DNA from: Mycoemilia scoparia
Lineage: Eukaryota > Kickxellomycota > Kickxellomycetes > Kickxellales > Kickxellaceae
Direction: 5' to 3'
DNA: 64,000 nt
Assembly: GCA_027575805.1 (NCBI GenBank)
Contig: JANBPU010000022.1
Location: forward strand, 85,500-149,499
The notes beneath the pieces are model-generated. The model was not told the DNA's origin and did no database searches. It worked only from the letters and a program-made list of their open reading frames with translations. Numbering within the stretch: position 1 is the first letter of the stretch; every line of letters begins with the position of its first letter. This document shows positions 23,921 to 35,976 of the stretch, one piece after another. The position numbers and the translations under genes are program-made.

Positions 23921-26323
23921 TTACTTTCGGAGACCAAAGCAACTAAACTTTATAATTTTGCGATTGGTTCCAATAGCAAATGCAACCAAGGCAATGAATA
24001 AGCAAGCAATTATATATCCCAAGACACTAGACAACATTGATAGTTTACAAATGGCTGGGTAGTCTTTCCAGTTTTGGCGAGTCTTTTGCCATTCTCCAGG
24101 ATATGCTGGTGAAATAAAGCAAGCAGCGTTTCGAAGATCCAGCGGAGACTTTTGGTTGATATCGTCGAATGAAGGCATGGTTTCATCTATCTTTTCCCCA
24201 TCCTTATCCTTGTCACTATCGTCCTTGTTATTCTTATCGACTTCATTGCTTTTGTTATTGCTATCGCTACTATTATTGTTATTAGCATTGTCTTGATCAT
24301 CCTGGGGTTGTGATGGCTTTTGTTCCTCTCTTATGAATATACCTATATTCCTACCTCTCAATACCATGAATGGTGATATATCTTCTGTTGGCTGAGGGAG
24401 CTGGATATCAGAAGGAATAAATATCCGTTTCGAAAGATCCTTGTTATTGCTGTTGCCATCTTTCTCGATCTGGATCTTGGCTCCACCAAAAAGCACAAGA
24501 GACACTGCCAATATCCAAAAGGCAAGCAAAAGTATATCCACTAAAGTAATTATCCGGGAAGATTTGGTAGAAAATGGACCATAAGAAACTAGGCCTTTCA
24601 GACACCCAGCACTACCATGTGGTTTCGAATAAGTCCGGGCACTCTGACATTCAATCTGGCTATTATTGTTTTTGCTTTCTAATGTTCCCGTATTGCTACA
24701 AGCATCACCACCACCACCACCACCACCAATGCAATTTGCGCTGGAAAGGGCATAGATACTGGCATCAAACGTCTTTTCAGTACCATATTTCTTGAGTCTA
24801 TAGTTTTGAAACCACATACCCATCAATCTCAGTAAACCAATAAATATAGTAAGCGCGGCAATGGCGGCTAAAAATACATGGTTGGATGCATTGATTTTGG
24901 GGAGCTTGGTAGAATTTGGCGCTCCTCTTGATTTTGATTCGGACTTGAAATGGTCGTCTAAATACCAGGAAACAGCGGCCAGCACTATGGCAGACATTGG
25001 AATTATTATGGATAAAAGCATGACCTGGTAGTTGACCCCACGTAGTCGTTTTAGGGCTGCAAACGGAAGTCGTTGAATTATCTCGTATGTTGAATCATTC
25101 TTTATAGTACTTGATTGGTGCTCTTGATGGGTATTGGATTCTTCGTTGGTATGGGTGGTTGTTTCGACTACGGCTTCGTTGTAGACTGCTTGTTGAGGGA
25201 CATTTTCGTCTTTATAATGCTGGGTTTGCGCATCGTGTTGCTGATGCTGCTGCTGCTGGTGCTGTTGATACTGATGATGCTGTGGGCAGTATTGTTGATG
25301 TGGGTAATGCTGGTTGTGGCTGTGTGGCTGATCCAGCATATAGTCACGCACTAAGCTAGAGTTCTCGTCTAATGACATCGACATTGAGTGTTGATAGGGA
25401 TCTGCTTGGTCCGGCATCGTCTCAGGTCCACCTGGACCTACATGCATATGGCCTCCATCCTGTCCTGGCGTATTATAATTAGGAACGTGTTCTGGGTGAG
25501 GCTGATCTGGTGGTCTGGGTCCAAAGATCCGCTGTTGATGTTGAGATGGCTGTGGATACATATGTTGGCATTGTGACACGGCCTCGAGATAGTGCTGGTA
25601 GGCTTGATCTGAAGAGAATATGCTTGGGGTTGGAGCCATCGGTGGCATTGTACCGTCATATGTGTATGTGCCATATCCAGGGTTATAAGTGCTATATTGT
25701 GTATGAATCGTAGAGTATTTTGGAGATATTGGGGCAGGTGTATCTCTATGATGGCTATTTTGTGCACTGCTTTCAGTGCCTATGCTATTGGGATGCTTTA
25801 CATTTGCCATTGTGGCTTTGGGTCCTGGGGTAACTGGGGAGACTGTTCCAACATCTCGTGAAGCGTTCTGTTGGTCTTTAGCAGCACTGTCGTCTTCGCT
25901 CTCCTCGATTAGATCGACAGAATCCTCTGGCCAGACATTGCGCACTTGCTCAAAAGCGGCCTTTGCTGCTGCTGCTCTTTTGGCAACACTTGGCCTAATG
26001 CTTGGATGGACTGCTTGTTGTTGATCATTGTTGGATCTATCATGGTCTTCTACCTCTTGGTTGGTATGCGGTGCAAACTGGTATGCTTTCTGGTACTGGT
26101 TATAGCTTTTAGGATCGACCGGCGGCGTTGGTGTTGTCCTGTATGCTGCTGCATTGCTGGCAGTTTCGCGTTTGGCCGCTTGATAAACACGTGTCTGTCC
26201 AGTATTATTATTGTTATTAATCTGCGTGTTTCTGCCAATAGTCCTGTCATCAATTGAAGTTTCTCGTGCCAGCGGTGAGCCCCACCTTGGCTGGTACATG
26301 GAGCGCTTTGGATAGATCGACAT
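23921..26323 (-). CDS. Four-transmembrane protein with long disordered N-terminus
   Basis: Intronless, 800 residues, family not recognised. The first ~430 residues are polar and low complexity with Gln/His-rich runs. Four hydrophobic segments lie at about residues 432-455, 482-504, 588-614 and 762-790. A poly-Gly run (encoded by a CCA/TGG repeat at 24708-24729) sits between TM2 and TM3, and an Asn/Ser/Asp/Lys-rich loop of ~145 residues with two cysteines lies between TM3 and TM4. With a cytoplasmic N-terminus the TM1-TM2 and TM3-TM4 loops would face outward. The tetraspan layout recalls MARVEL- or SUR7-like membrane organisers, but no family motif confirms this. Confidence 0.6.
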   Translation of the reverse strand: MSIYPKRSMYQPRWGSPLARETSIDDRTIGRNTQINNNNNTGQTRVYQAAKRETASNAAAYRTTPTPPVDPKSYNQYQKAYQFAPHTNQEVEDHDRSNNDQQQAVHPSIRPSVAKRAAAAKAAFEQVRNVWPEDSVDLIEESEDDSAAKDQQNASRDVGTVSPVTPGPKATMANVKHPNSIGTESSAQNSHHRDTPAPISPKYSTIHTQYSTYNPGYGTYTYDGTMPPMAPTPSIFSSDQAYQHYLEAVSQCQHMYPQPSQHQQRIFGPRPPDQPHPEHVPNYNTPGQDGGHMHVGPGGPETMPDQADPYQHSMSMSLDENSSLVRDYMLDQPHSHNQHYPHQQYCPQHHQYQQHQQQQHQQHDAQTQHYKDENVPQQAVYNEAVVETTTHTNEESNTHQEHQSSTIKNDSTYEIIQRLPFAALKRLRGVNYQVMLLSIIIPMSAIVLAAVSWYLDDHFKSESKSRGAPNSTKLPKINASNHVFLAAIAALTIFIGLLRLMGMWFQNYRLKKYGTEKTFDASIYALSSANCIGGGGGGGDACSNTGTLESKNNNSQIECQSARTYSKPHGSAGCLKGLVSYGPFSTKSSRIITLVDILLLAFWILAVSLVLFGGAKIQIEKDGNSNNKDLSKRIFIPSDIQLPQPTEDISPFMVLRGRNIGIFIREEQKPSQPQDDQDNANNNNSSDSNNKSNEVDKNNKDDSDKDKDGEKIDETMPSFDDINQKSPLDLRNAACFISPAYPGEWQKTRQNWKDYPAICKLSMLSSVLGYIIACLFIALVAFAIGTNRKIIKFSCFGLRK

Positions 26324-27268
26324 TTTGTACTATGCAGTTAAATATAGTTGACCCACTTGCAGGTCGAATCTGCAACCTGAAAGGACAATTTATGCTAAGG
26401 TTTGAGGTGTGTAAATTTACAATATGAAATGAAATGGAAGGCCAAGAAGCTCCAGTTGGTTAGTCAGCCTTTAAGCTCTCAAGGCTCGAAACCCGTGGCT
26501 GTGTGGCCTTAAAGTAATAGATGAAAAATATGTACAGTATTAAAAGTAGTTGAAGACTTGGAGGAGGAGGAAGTAGAAAAGGTTAAGCTCGATTAATACG
26601 AGTGTGTAGAAACATACCAAGAAACTAGCAATCAATTTGGAATAGTCACAAACTTGGAATAGAGAAAGTTTGTAGAACGTTTATCAAACCCCACTTTTGA
26701 TGATGATATACGAAGATCCAACTTTCTTTACGCGTTTTCTTACTTCAGAGCTTGGTGATCACTGTGTGGGGGTCTAAGCCACCAACATCTTCGAACGTGC
26801 TTTGAAAGTGTCTTTGTTTTGAGGTGAGTCAAAGCCCCCATAGAAGAGGTTTCTGATGACTTGCCAGGTGTAAACACTTTATAATGAGGTACAAGGAAAA
26901 CTGTTCTCCTTTTTAGTGCTCTTTGAGAAAATATTTGAGCAGTCTTTCTCGGTGTTGAGAATAGAAATATTTTCAGGCCAAAAGTAATTTTTTTGTTCGA
27001 AAAATACAGAGGTTATCTCTTCAACAGCTAAAGCTTCAAGGCACTTTGTTAGCTGATAAGCCCACTGATTTAAATTGTGTTACTGCTATGAAATTGGAAA
27101 GAAATACATATTGGTTATGTGGCATTTATGCCATTTAGATGACTATGATTTCCTTAAAAGCATTATCAAATGTTAGTATCCCCATAACTACAAGTTGAGA
27201 TTTTCGTTTGGTCAGAAAAAAGATATGTTGGTCACTTATGAGTGTTGGATTTAACAAATCTTCAAAAA
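26324..27268. other. Divergent promoter region
   Basis: Between the start codons of the four-TM and SET-domain genes. No open frame of note and no repeat. A short upstream exon of the SET gene cannot be excluded. Confidence 0.4.
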
Positions 27269-27820
27269 ATGAACAAGGAACCTTCATTTGGCGATATCAC
27301 AGAAGACATTGTGGATCTACCAGCACTACCTCCACTAGAACTCAAAACGCTACCACTAAAAGGCCGTGGTGTATTCACTCAGCATCCAATTCCAAAGAAC
27401 ACGCTTGTTTCTGTGTCCCCAATACTGCTATTTCCCCATGATGAATACCAAGAGCATGGTCAATATACACGGTTAGATGATTACACTTACAGGTGGCCAG
27501 GAGGATATGCGCTAACCTTGGGCTTGGGTAGTATGTTTAATCACGAACCCTTCGGTAGCGAGAACGTAGGTTTTATACGAGATACAAAGAACAGCGTCAT
27601 TCGATATTTCACAACCAGGGAAATCAAAGCTGGAGAGGAGCTTTGCATATGCTATGGCCAAAATGTGTGGTTTGAAGATCACAGTAAAGCTGCCGAAAAT
27701 AATAATAATTCTGGAAACAAATCTAACAGCGATAAAACTACAAATGATGATGATGATGATGACGACGATAACCAGGATGGATTCTTAAATAATATGGATA
27801 CAGATTCCTTGTTTTCTTGA
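27269..27820 (+). CDS. Small SET-domain protein (Set7-like)
   Basis: 183 residues from the ATG at 27269. A compact SET domain fills most of the protein: GRGVFTQHPIPKNTLV near the N-terminus, GLGSMFNHEPFGSENVGF (the NH motif of the active site) in the middle, then REIKAGEELCICYG, ending in a Tyr that fits the catalytic Tyr. No pre- or post-SET Cys cluster. The tail is an Asn then Asp run. Size and layout match the small SET-only proteins such as fission yeast Set7 (an H3K37 methylase). The substrate here is inferred only. The ATG is nine codons inside a longer frame with no other ATG. Confidence 0.75.
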   Translation: MNKEPSFGDITEDIVDLPALPPLELKTLPLKGRGVFTQHPIPKNTLVSVSPILLFPHDEYQEHGQYTRLDDYTYRWPGGYALTLGLGSMFNHEPFGSENVGFIRDTKNSVIRYFTTREIKAGEELCICYGQNVWFEDHSKAAENNNNSGNKSNSDKTTNDDDDDDDDNQDGFLNNMDTDSLFS

Positions 27821-27983
27821 AATAAATTACCAAAAAATTGCAGCAATTCAAAAAGAAATATCAAACTTGTAAACATTATTGTTTTTGTATGTGTGCCAAG
27901 TCATTTATAATTGAAAAAAAGGAGATGTAAAGTCTTGGTTCTTTTTCAGTATCTAGCATTATTTTATAGCTTTAAGGCCATCT

Positions 27984-30591
27984 CTATTGTTCATCATTAA
28001 CTTGAAAGACAGCAGCTTCATCCTTGGGAGTCTCATCTTCAACAGCCGGTGTCTCTGATTTGGGGACAGATGTTGAATCTTCAGAAGCCTTATCTTCCTT
28101 TTCGGTGTCAGTCTTGGGAGCGGGTGTTGAATTGCCAGACGTCTTTTCCTCTTTTCCAGTATCGGCCTTTTCTCCAAGAACTCTAAGAACCATCGAACGC
28201 AATTCGTTTTTGTTCAAGTGAACGGATAGCGAGGCGGAACCACGCCACACTGGCAAAATGATTTGGGTAAAGAGATTTGGAATGTGATGGCCAAGCTTTT
28301 CCTCAATTAGCTTTTTGTCAGCAATTGCCTTTTCGGTTTTAGGATCGAATGATGCGATTATACTTCCCATGTTGGTCAACCTTTCTACTTGGTTTTGGAC
28401 TTCAGGAGAAAGATTTATCATGAGTGGGTTTTTGTCAAGAAGAATAGTCTTCAAGTCTTCATAAGTCAAGTGGATAATGTCCTCTGAAGCAGTAAATGGA
28501 TAGACGACGGTCATTCCTTCAGCGGTAAGTCTGAATGGGCAATATCCTTCTTTGAGTCCATTCTTGTCAAACATGCGGATGCCAGTATTGACAGTACGCA
28601 GTTTGGGTCCACCTTGGGTTAGTAGGAAGCGAACAGCATTAGAAACAAGGTAGATGGTGCGGAAAGTTTTGTCGTCTCTAATCATAAAGCCGTTGTATTG
28701 CATCTTATCGGATATGTTGAAGTGCTTTCTGATGGCCTGGAGACTTTCATGATCCTGTTCCATGAATATGAAGGGGTTTTCTTTCAGGGGTGGATCTTCT
28801 CTTGGCTGATCTGGCCTATACTCCTTTGGAAGCTTCTTTTTGTTGTCGCCATCGTCATCCTTGGAGTCTGTTTCAGCAATAGTCGACTCATCTTTGGTTT
28901 CAGCAGACTTCTCAGAGCCTTCTCCAGGAGATGCAGCACGCTTTGCAGGGATAATGCTTTTGGCTTCATTGCTGAATTTGGCATCTCTTCTTTCGAGCTT
29001 GCTTATAGGCTTGGTTTTTTCAAAGACAGCGACAAAGAACCCACCAGTGTCTTGTTGGTGGGGATAAATACGGAGACACTTGTCAAGCCCCAATTCTGAA
29101 ACGTTCTTGGGAGCAAATAGGCTCTTTATGTACTTTCTACTGTCCTCGGGATCTTTTTCGTTGACCATTTCCTCGTGAGTCTGATATAGACAGCCGTCCC
29201 TTGTCATGACTTTCCAGGACGTCAAACCTGGGCTGCGTTTGAGCAAGGGTAACTGGTCAGAAACATCGACAAGCTTGATGGCATCACCAAATGTGTTTAG
29301 AGCATCGGCAACAACAGCCTCGTTTTCCATGGGGTTGAGTGAGCATGTTGAATAAACAAGGCGGCCACCCTCCTTAAGCAGGTACATGGATCTTGCAAGA
29401 ATCTTGGTTTGGATGTTGTGGAGGTTGATTCCATCTCTGACATTCCACTTTTTCCAGATCTGAGGGTTCTTGCGCATGGTGCCGTCACCACTGCAAGGAA
29501 CATCACACAGGATTCGGTCAAACTGAATGGCCTTCTTGTGGCCCTCACTATCATTGTATTCAATGTTTGGGAATCTCTCGCCACTGTGGTTTGTCACAAC
29601 AATACAGGGACTGCGCAGGCGGTTGGTCTGGTGAACAAGAAGACAGGCGCGCTTGTAATCGGCATCATTGGCAATGACAAATCCGGCGGGGATCTCATCT
29701 GGCTTTTCCTCAGCATGGATGGCTTCCAAAAGCTGAGCAGTCTTTGATCCCGGTGCAGCGCACATATCCAAGACAGCATGGTGGGGCTTAACGTCAAGCA
29801 TCAATGGAGGAATCATACTCACTGCCTCTTGTCTACTGATATTTCCAACCTCGGCCTCAGTGACCAAGAATTTATGGAACTTGTTTAAAGCAGGGGATTT
29901 CTTCAATGCTATGCGAGGAATTTCAAACTGCCAGCCAAAGTTGTTGGGATACCAGGGGATTGGAGCAGGTGGCGTAACCTTTTCGCCATCAACTTCGGCG
30001 CCCTTTACATAGGGAATATATTCGGTCTCGATCAGATCACGAATTTCCTCTGCCATGCTATATACACATATTTGCATGTTTGTTAATGTATGGACTAACA
30101 CCAAACAATAGAGTATTTTGTATCTTTAAAATGTAGGTTATTATTTACCTTCTAGTACCGGTGATACGGAAAGATGTTGGGAGAGTAGTAACAAATGTCT
30201 TCATGAACTCTGACCATTCCTCTTCACACAAGATATCTTGAGCCTACAATAGAATATACAGAGACTTAGATAGAGATTACAACATTCATGTTGTTATTGG
30301 CTATAATTGTTTTTTAGTAACATCTATGCCGGCTTACCTTATAATACTTTTCAAAATCATCATTTTGTCTGACTATGTCAACTCTGCCATCGTCACGCTT
30401 CCTCTGTTGTCTCTATAAATGTTTATAGACCACCATCGAGTTACAGACTGCCCAACAACAAATATCTTTGCCACTTTATGATTTTGTTTAGACAGTCATT
30501 AAATTTCAACAACTATAGCCTCATTTCCTACCTCACCACCAGACTTTCCGCGCTTGTTCTTCCAGTTAGGTCTACCTCCACGTCTTCCCAT
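27984..30591 (-). CDS. TRM4: tRNA (cytosine-5-)-methyltransferase Trm4/Ncl1 (NSUN2)
   Basis: Makes m5C in tRNAs, mainly in the nucleus. Exons in coding order: 30591-30532, 30412-30338, 30243-30149, 30057-27984; 767 residues. A basic MGRRGGRPNWKNK start leads to the conserved FRITGTR segment that spans intron 3. The SAM-binding motif VLDMCAAPGSKTAQLLEA, the DRILCDVPCSGDGT motif and the YSTCSLNPMENE motif are intact, including both catalytic cysteines. The C-terminal ~120 residues include an acidic, Lys/Glu/Ser/Thr-rich tail with a two-fold imperfect repeat. All three introns are GT-AG and each keeps phase. Confidence 0.95.
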
Positions 30592-30938
30592 TGTTTTTAG
30601 AATTTTTCACAGATACAGGAATATCGATTATATAAATGGAGAAATTAAAACACAAAGCTGAATCTACCCTTGCTATACTTCTCCACAACAATTATATTCG
30701 ACTTTCTTGATTGTATATAGAAAAAAAGAGAGTTCATTTTTGTAGATCAAACTAACTCAAGATCAGTTCCAATTCCATGTGATCAAATCAACTCATATAT
30801 AATTTCCCTATCTCCTAAAGGGGGCTTCTATGTGTGTAGCTTCAATATATAACCATTTTGCCATTGGCTACAATTCGTGCCTTTTGTTCAATAGATTTCA
30901 ATCCATTCATTTAATACATACACATATACACAGACACG
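30592..30938. other. Divergent promoter region
   Basis: Short intergenic region between Trm4 and the complex I subunit start codons. A CATATATAAT stretch near 30795 could be a TATA element. Nothing else seen. Confidence 0.4.
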
Positions 30939-31391
30939 ATGGCATTTATGAACACGGTTTGGAAGCGTGTATACGCTTACCCATTTGCTGCCTGGGGTAT
31001 TGCCTTGGGTTCCCTTGGTAGGATGCATTTAATTATTGTGCTCCTTAAATTAATTAAAGAAAACGCGAAATAGAAATTCGCCCAAGCTCAGTCTAAGGAA
31101 TTGTATTAATATCGATTTATTCACTGGTGTTATTCTCTAGGTCCCCTCATTGTCCTTACTGTACCACCTCTTCAGCGCAAGCTTGGTTATGTTAAGCCTG
31201 AACGAGTACCCACAAGCTACCCATGTAAGTATCAGGCTAGTAGCCAAAAAATACCAGAAAACAATGATTGTGGTATATCGCAAGTCTATATATCTGAAAT
31301 TTAGCTCGTATTCTTAAAATTTTGTGTGTTTTTTATTTTAAATATAGTGCCTAACCGCCCTCGCCGTCCTACTCCTGGCTTCGAAGATTAA
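30939..31391 (+). CDS. Complex I 9.5 kDa accessory subunit (NDUFA3-like)
   Basis: Three exons (30939-31017, 31141-31224, 31348-31391) give a 68-residue protein. An N-terminal amphipathic part with PFAAWGIALGSLG leads into a membrane helix (PLIVLTVPPLQR), then a short tail with VPTSYPLPNRPRRP and a GFED end. The fungal 9.5 kDa NADH:ubiquinone oxidoreductase subunit has the same build: one helix, a VPP(I/L)RR-type motif and a (V/I)P-x-(T/S)YP(L/V)P tail ending in G(Y/F)-acidic. Role: single-pass accessory subunit of the inner-membrane arm. The size is too small for a stronger claim. Confidence 0.75.
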
Positions 31392-31603
31392 ACAAACTTG
31401 TATAAACGAGAATTTGGTTTTATTGATATTTTTAGATGGTACTACAAAAATCGCTCTCATACTATATCCTTGTCACCATTACCAAATTATGACGATATAA
31501 ATGTTCAGCAAATATTCCGAAACAGCGAAATCTTGTGGAAGTTTTAAAAAAGAAAAGAATGTGGATATATTCATAAAGTAGCGCTAATAAAGATAAAGTT
31601 GGC

Positions 31604-34600
31604 CTATAACCCAATACGCTCTGGAGATGCATTGATCCAAATGTCTTTCTCAATCATAAGCTTTATGATCTCTTTCTTTTCATCTATATTGAGGATGTCT
31701 GCAAGTAAATTGAATGCGAGCATCAACAAATCTATACACAAAGAAAGAATAATATACTGTTAGTAATATTCCCAATGATTTGAATTTAGATCCACTGTAA
31801 TAAAGTATATATGTATATAGCTCACCTTTGTTCCAAACACAGCGATTTATTCCAAGATAAAATGCCTGTTTGGCCTTATCCTTTGCTTTACACTTGCACT
31901 CAAATGCCACATACAGGGCCCAAATCAATGGACAGTTCTGTACATTTTCATCATTTACAGCATCCATGAAGAGTTTTCGTATAGCTTTTTGATTAGACAG
32001 AGGCTCGCTGGCTTGAAACATCTCCATATAAATGCGAAATAGCCAGAGCTGTGGAGTTGGATTCCTATGAAAAACACCGCATTGGATTTTATTAGTGAAA
32101 CTAATAAGCTTTATGATCATTATTATTTGAACAATATGATGTTTGGTAGATTTACCTTTTAATATTCTTTGTTGTCTCTAGCTGAACCCTGTTCTTGATC
32201 TTCATTCTATTTTCGCTCCAAACGAATAGCTGCCAAAATATGATGTTATCCGGGTAGACATCTACCACCTTAGTTAAAATACTCCTTAGCGTCTTTGGTT
32301 GATACAGCGTTGCACAGGAGTTGTTGTAAAAGTGGACCGAGCACTGCATCAATAACAGACCTTCTCTTATCTTTTCTGATGTATGTACAGATGTAGATGG
32401 TTCTAGATTTTGTAGCCCTTTATCAAATATCATGTCTGCAAACTTGACTTCGGATGTATCAAGATATTGGAACAGTGCAGCAAGAGTGATTTCGGCGATA
32501 TATGCTTCAACTCTTCCCAATTCTTCATCTTCTTCAGGTGCCTTGAAATTCTCGCCATTTATTGCAAAATATTTTCTTGCTTTGTCCAGATCCTTTTGTG
32601 AGGCTTTATTCATATCAATGATGCCATTTAAGCTACTGGAGTTTGCGCACGCAGTTAAAGTTGCTAGAGCTTTTTCTCTCTGACCACGCCTTAACTCAAA
32701 CCACACCAAGCTTTTCCAAAGTATAGGAACTAGTTTGTTATTTTCGTCCTCTGAAGTAATGACTGATATAGCTGTTCTACATATTCTACAGGCCTCATCG
32801 TAATTTTTATGGGCAAATTCTAAGGTAGCAAAAGCATTCCATAGAATTATATCATTCGGGAATCGTTTTAGTAATCTCTTTGCTACTTTCTTTCCTTGAG
32901 ATCTTGATAGTGCACCTTCAACTGCCATCCAGACAAGCTGGACATACCAACGGGTATGGTCTGGTAAATTATCCAAAAATGATAGTACTTCGAGAACAGA
33001 GCTATATAGGACAAATGATAGAAGGGATACACCTGTTAGTGATATGGGGCTAGTAATTGATTGCAATATTGTAAATTTAGATTGATTTCCACATACTTCA
33101 TGGTCTTGATATGTGTATCAATATTATTAGCTAACATATCTGGGTCTATGACTACACTGCTAAAGCAAATTGAGAGTGCCTCAGAGTATTTGGAATCCGA
33201 TTCTCCATCCAATATCGGGGACATATTATCAAAGAAGCATGCAGAAGGTGTTGAATATATGTGCCAGTTCCCAAATGGCGCGGTATCCAACAAACTCCTG
33301 TTGAGAGGTTCAGTTAATATACCATCTATCAGTTCAAATGGATAGCTTTCTTTTGAAGTCTTATTATGACTTCCTTTATTCCGAGATTGTGGCCAGAATG
33401 ACACATTTATGAGATGGTGGCTATCTGGAACATTAGGGAGTTCCATGTTTATTGGGGTCGATGTCCGCATGGGATCATTAACCATATCACGACCATCAGC
33501 TAGCCTTTTGAATGGGCTATTCGAAGCACCCAGTGGGAACGGGGGTCTCACGCCCATGAAGGTAATAAATAGCCATATGAGTATCGATGCATTTTCCGAA
33601 TCTGCGGATACAGGGAACAAGAATGGTTCGATGTCGCTGAACAAAATGGTTGAGAAGGGATTTTGATCTTTGCGATCTTTGCTGATCTCTGATCTTTCAA
33701 TTCTGATTTCATCCGTATACCAGCCTTCAATGCTCTTGTCCTCAGGATCCAATCCGGGAGATGAATCTGACTCTTTCTCTTGGTTGTGATATACAGATGT
33801 CTCGGACAGCCACCCCTTACCACCATCACCTATCCTAAGATACTCTGATTCCCAGAATGATTCGAATTCTCGTAGTGTCTGGTCAAAGAGGAAGCTATTT
33901 TTTGTGAACCTTTGTAGACCTTTACTATCATTAGGTGGTCTCTGAAAGAATGTCAATTCTAAAAGTGCCTGATATATTGACACAGCCATCTTTTTGTAAC
34001 CTATATATATTCATTATGGTTAGATTGTTATCGTGTCTCAAATGACACATGTATAATGATATGTACATACCCGATTCCCGTAAAAGTCTGCAAGCTCTAT
34101 CGGTTACATACAGTAACGCCTTTACCACATCCTGGTCTACAAAAATAAAATAAAACAAATTCTCTCAGATATTGAATTAAACATGGCCAATGATTTGTTG
34201 TATATTAAAATTTATGTTCTTGCATCTGTATGTTTTGGATTCAAGCATAGACCTTAGCTTGTCCATTGTCTCGATATAAATATCGATCATTCGCCATACA
34301 TCAAAAGCACCAAAAGCTGTTTGATATACATCTAGTCTTTGTAATAAGAGGTTCATGTTATCCTCTTCAAGCTCATCAAAAATCTCATCCCACTTGGAAA
34401 GTAGCTCAGGGGTACTATAATTACATAACAATCAAATAAATGCATTTCATTCACCAATTATCAATAACAGTAATAAAATAGTCTTTTATAGTTATAACCT
34501 ACCTCAATGTCTTTTCGCAGTGATTCAGATAAGCTTTTAGAAATCTTGCATTATTGGAAATATCTTCATAACCAAGTGCCTTTTCGTACATCGACATCTT

Positions 34601-35976
34601 TATCTCATTAATAGGACCTTTTGAATTGCCAGATTGACCACTCTTATAAACAGTATCCTGGAAATCAATATACTCTAGCCACATGTTTACGTCTCCAGGA
34701 TTCTAGTATAAAATTTATGTTCAAACAGTTTAATTATTTAGAGTGTCCATACAGACATTTATATTTTAATATTTTGTCACTTAACTTACCTCATCAAGAT
34801 GCCTCCCAAAATCTGCCAGTTTATCTTGTATATATGTACCAAGGCCACTATCATCCATTTGGTATTCTGATGCCTTGACTCCTTTATTATCAGATCCACA
34901 TGAAAATTCATTATCGCAGTCATGGACTCTTATGAACCCACATTCATCGCTTTCTGATTCATCTTTGTTATACATCTCTGACGCTCTCTTTGGTTGAAAA
35001 GGTTGTGTTTCTTTGTCAACAGACTTCCACCGAATATCCATATATCTATCAATCTTTACTGTGATCGGTTCAAGAATTATTTCTACTGGGTTATTCTTAT
35101 AATCGGATATCCGATAATTCTCCTTTAAGCCAAGGATTCTACCGCCTAAATAAAAAAGTACCCAGCTTGTTAGCTATTATTAGCATATTGTTTATGACCT
35201 TAATCTAATTTTCATACTCTTACCACCATGATAACGATGTAAACGCTTTGAATTTGTTTGTAATGATCTTTCAAATAAAACGAGCTGATCATCTGGCCGA
35301 GTATCGAAATATACAATTTCTTTCAAGTCCTCGGGTATTTCCCATAGATGGTTTTTCTGTGAACTAGAATATCTTTGTACTGTTCTAGTATGTCTGCTTT
35401 TATCCCGCTTTTCTGGCATATGTTCCCTACTCTGATCGTCTTTTCTTGACCGATGTCTGCTTGGACTCCTTGATCTGTAAGAACGCCTAGATCTTCGTCG
35501 CCTTTCAGTAGTAGAATCGCTCTCGCTACTGCTGTGGCTCCGCCTTGATCTTTTATCGCCTCTATGATCTCTTTCGTGCCTACTTGATCTTTTCAATCGT
35601 GGCTTTTTATCCGTTTTCTTTTCGTATAATACAATATCTATGTTTATACGTCCATGTCAATAGTTAAATGATATTTTTAATAGAACACACACTTGTAACT
35701 ATATAGCAACTATTAAACGTTACCTTGACTTGTCTGTGTAGGAGGCGATGGTGCATGTTGGAATGATGGAAAGTCGGTGCTGTATAACAGTGGTGGTGGC
35801 GCGGTTGAAAAAGAATGTGACCCACTTATATCTTCAGATTTGTCCACGTCTTTAGTCTCGCTTCTCTTTACTGGATCCCCCATACTAATACAGGTAGATG
35901 CCTCTTTTGAATTACAATCGTTTAACATTGTATATTTTTTTAGTGATATGATCCAAGTTTCCGCTTTTAAAAGCAT
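31604..35976 (-). CDS. NRDE2: Nrde2 homologue, HAT-repeat nuclear RNA factor
   Basis: Ten exons in coding order: 35976-35724, 35637-35224, 35145-34790, 34702-34503, 34414-34224, 34136-34071, 34000-33097, 33001-32156, 32064-31826, 31731-31604. They join in one frame to 1198 residues, close to human NRDE2 (1164). An Arg/Ser-rich N-terminal region is followed by the conserved NPGDVNMWLEYIDFQD helix and HAT-type repeats throughout (YQALLELTFFQRPP; LWNAFATLEFAHKNYDEACR). The family binds the exosome helicase Mtr4 and acts in nuclear RNA surveillance and, in worms and fission yeast (Nrl1), nuclear RNAi or splicing quality control. Intron 5 uses a probable GC donor (AGAT|GCAAGA). The start could also be the in-frame ATG at 35928. 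Confidence 0.88.
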
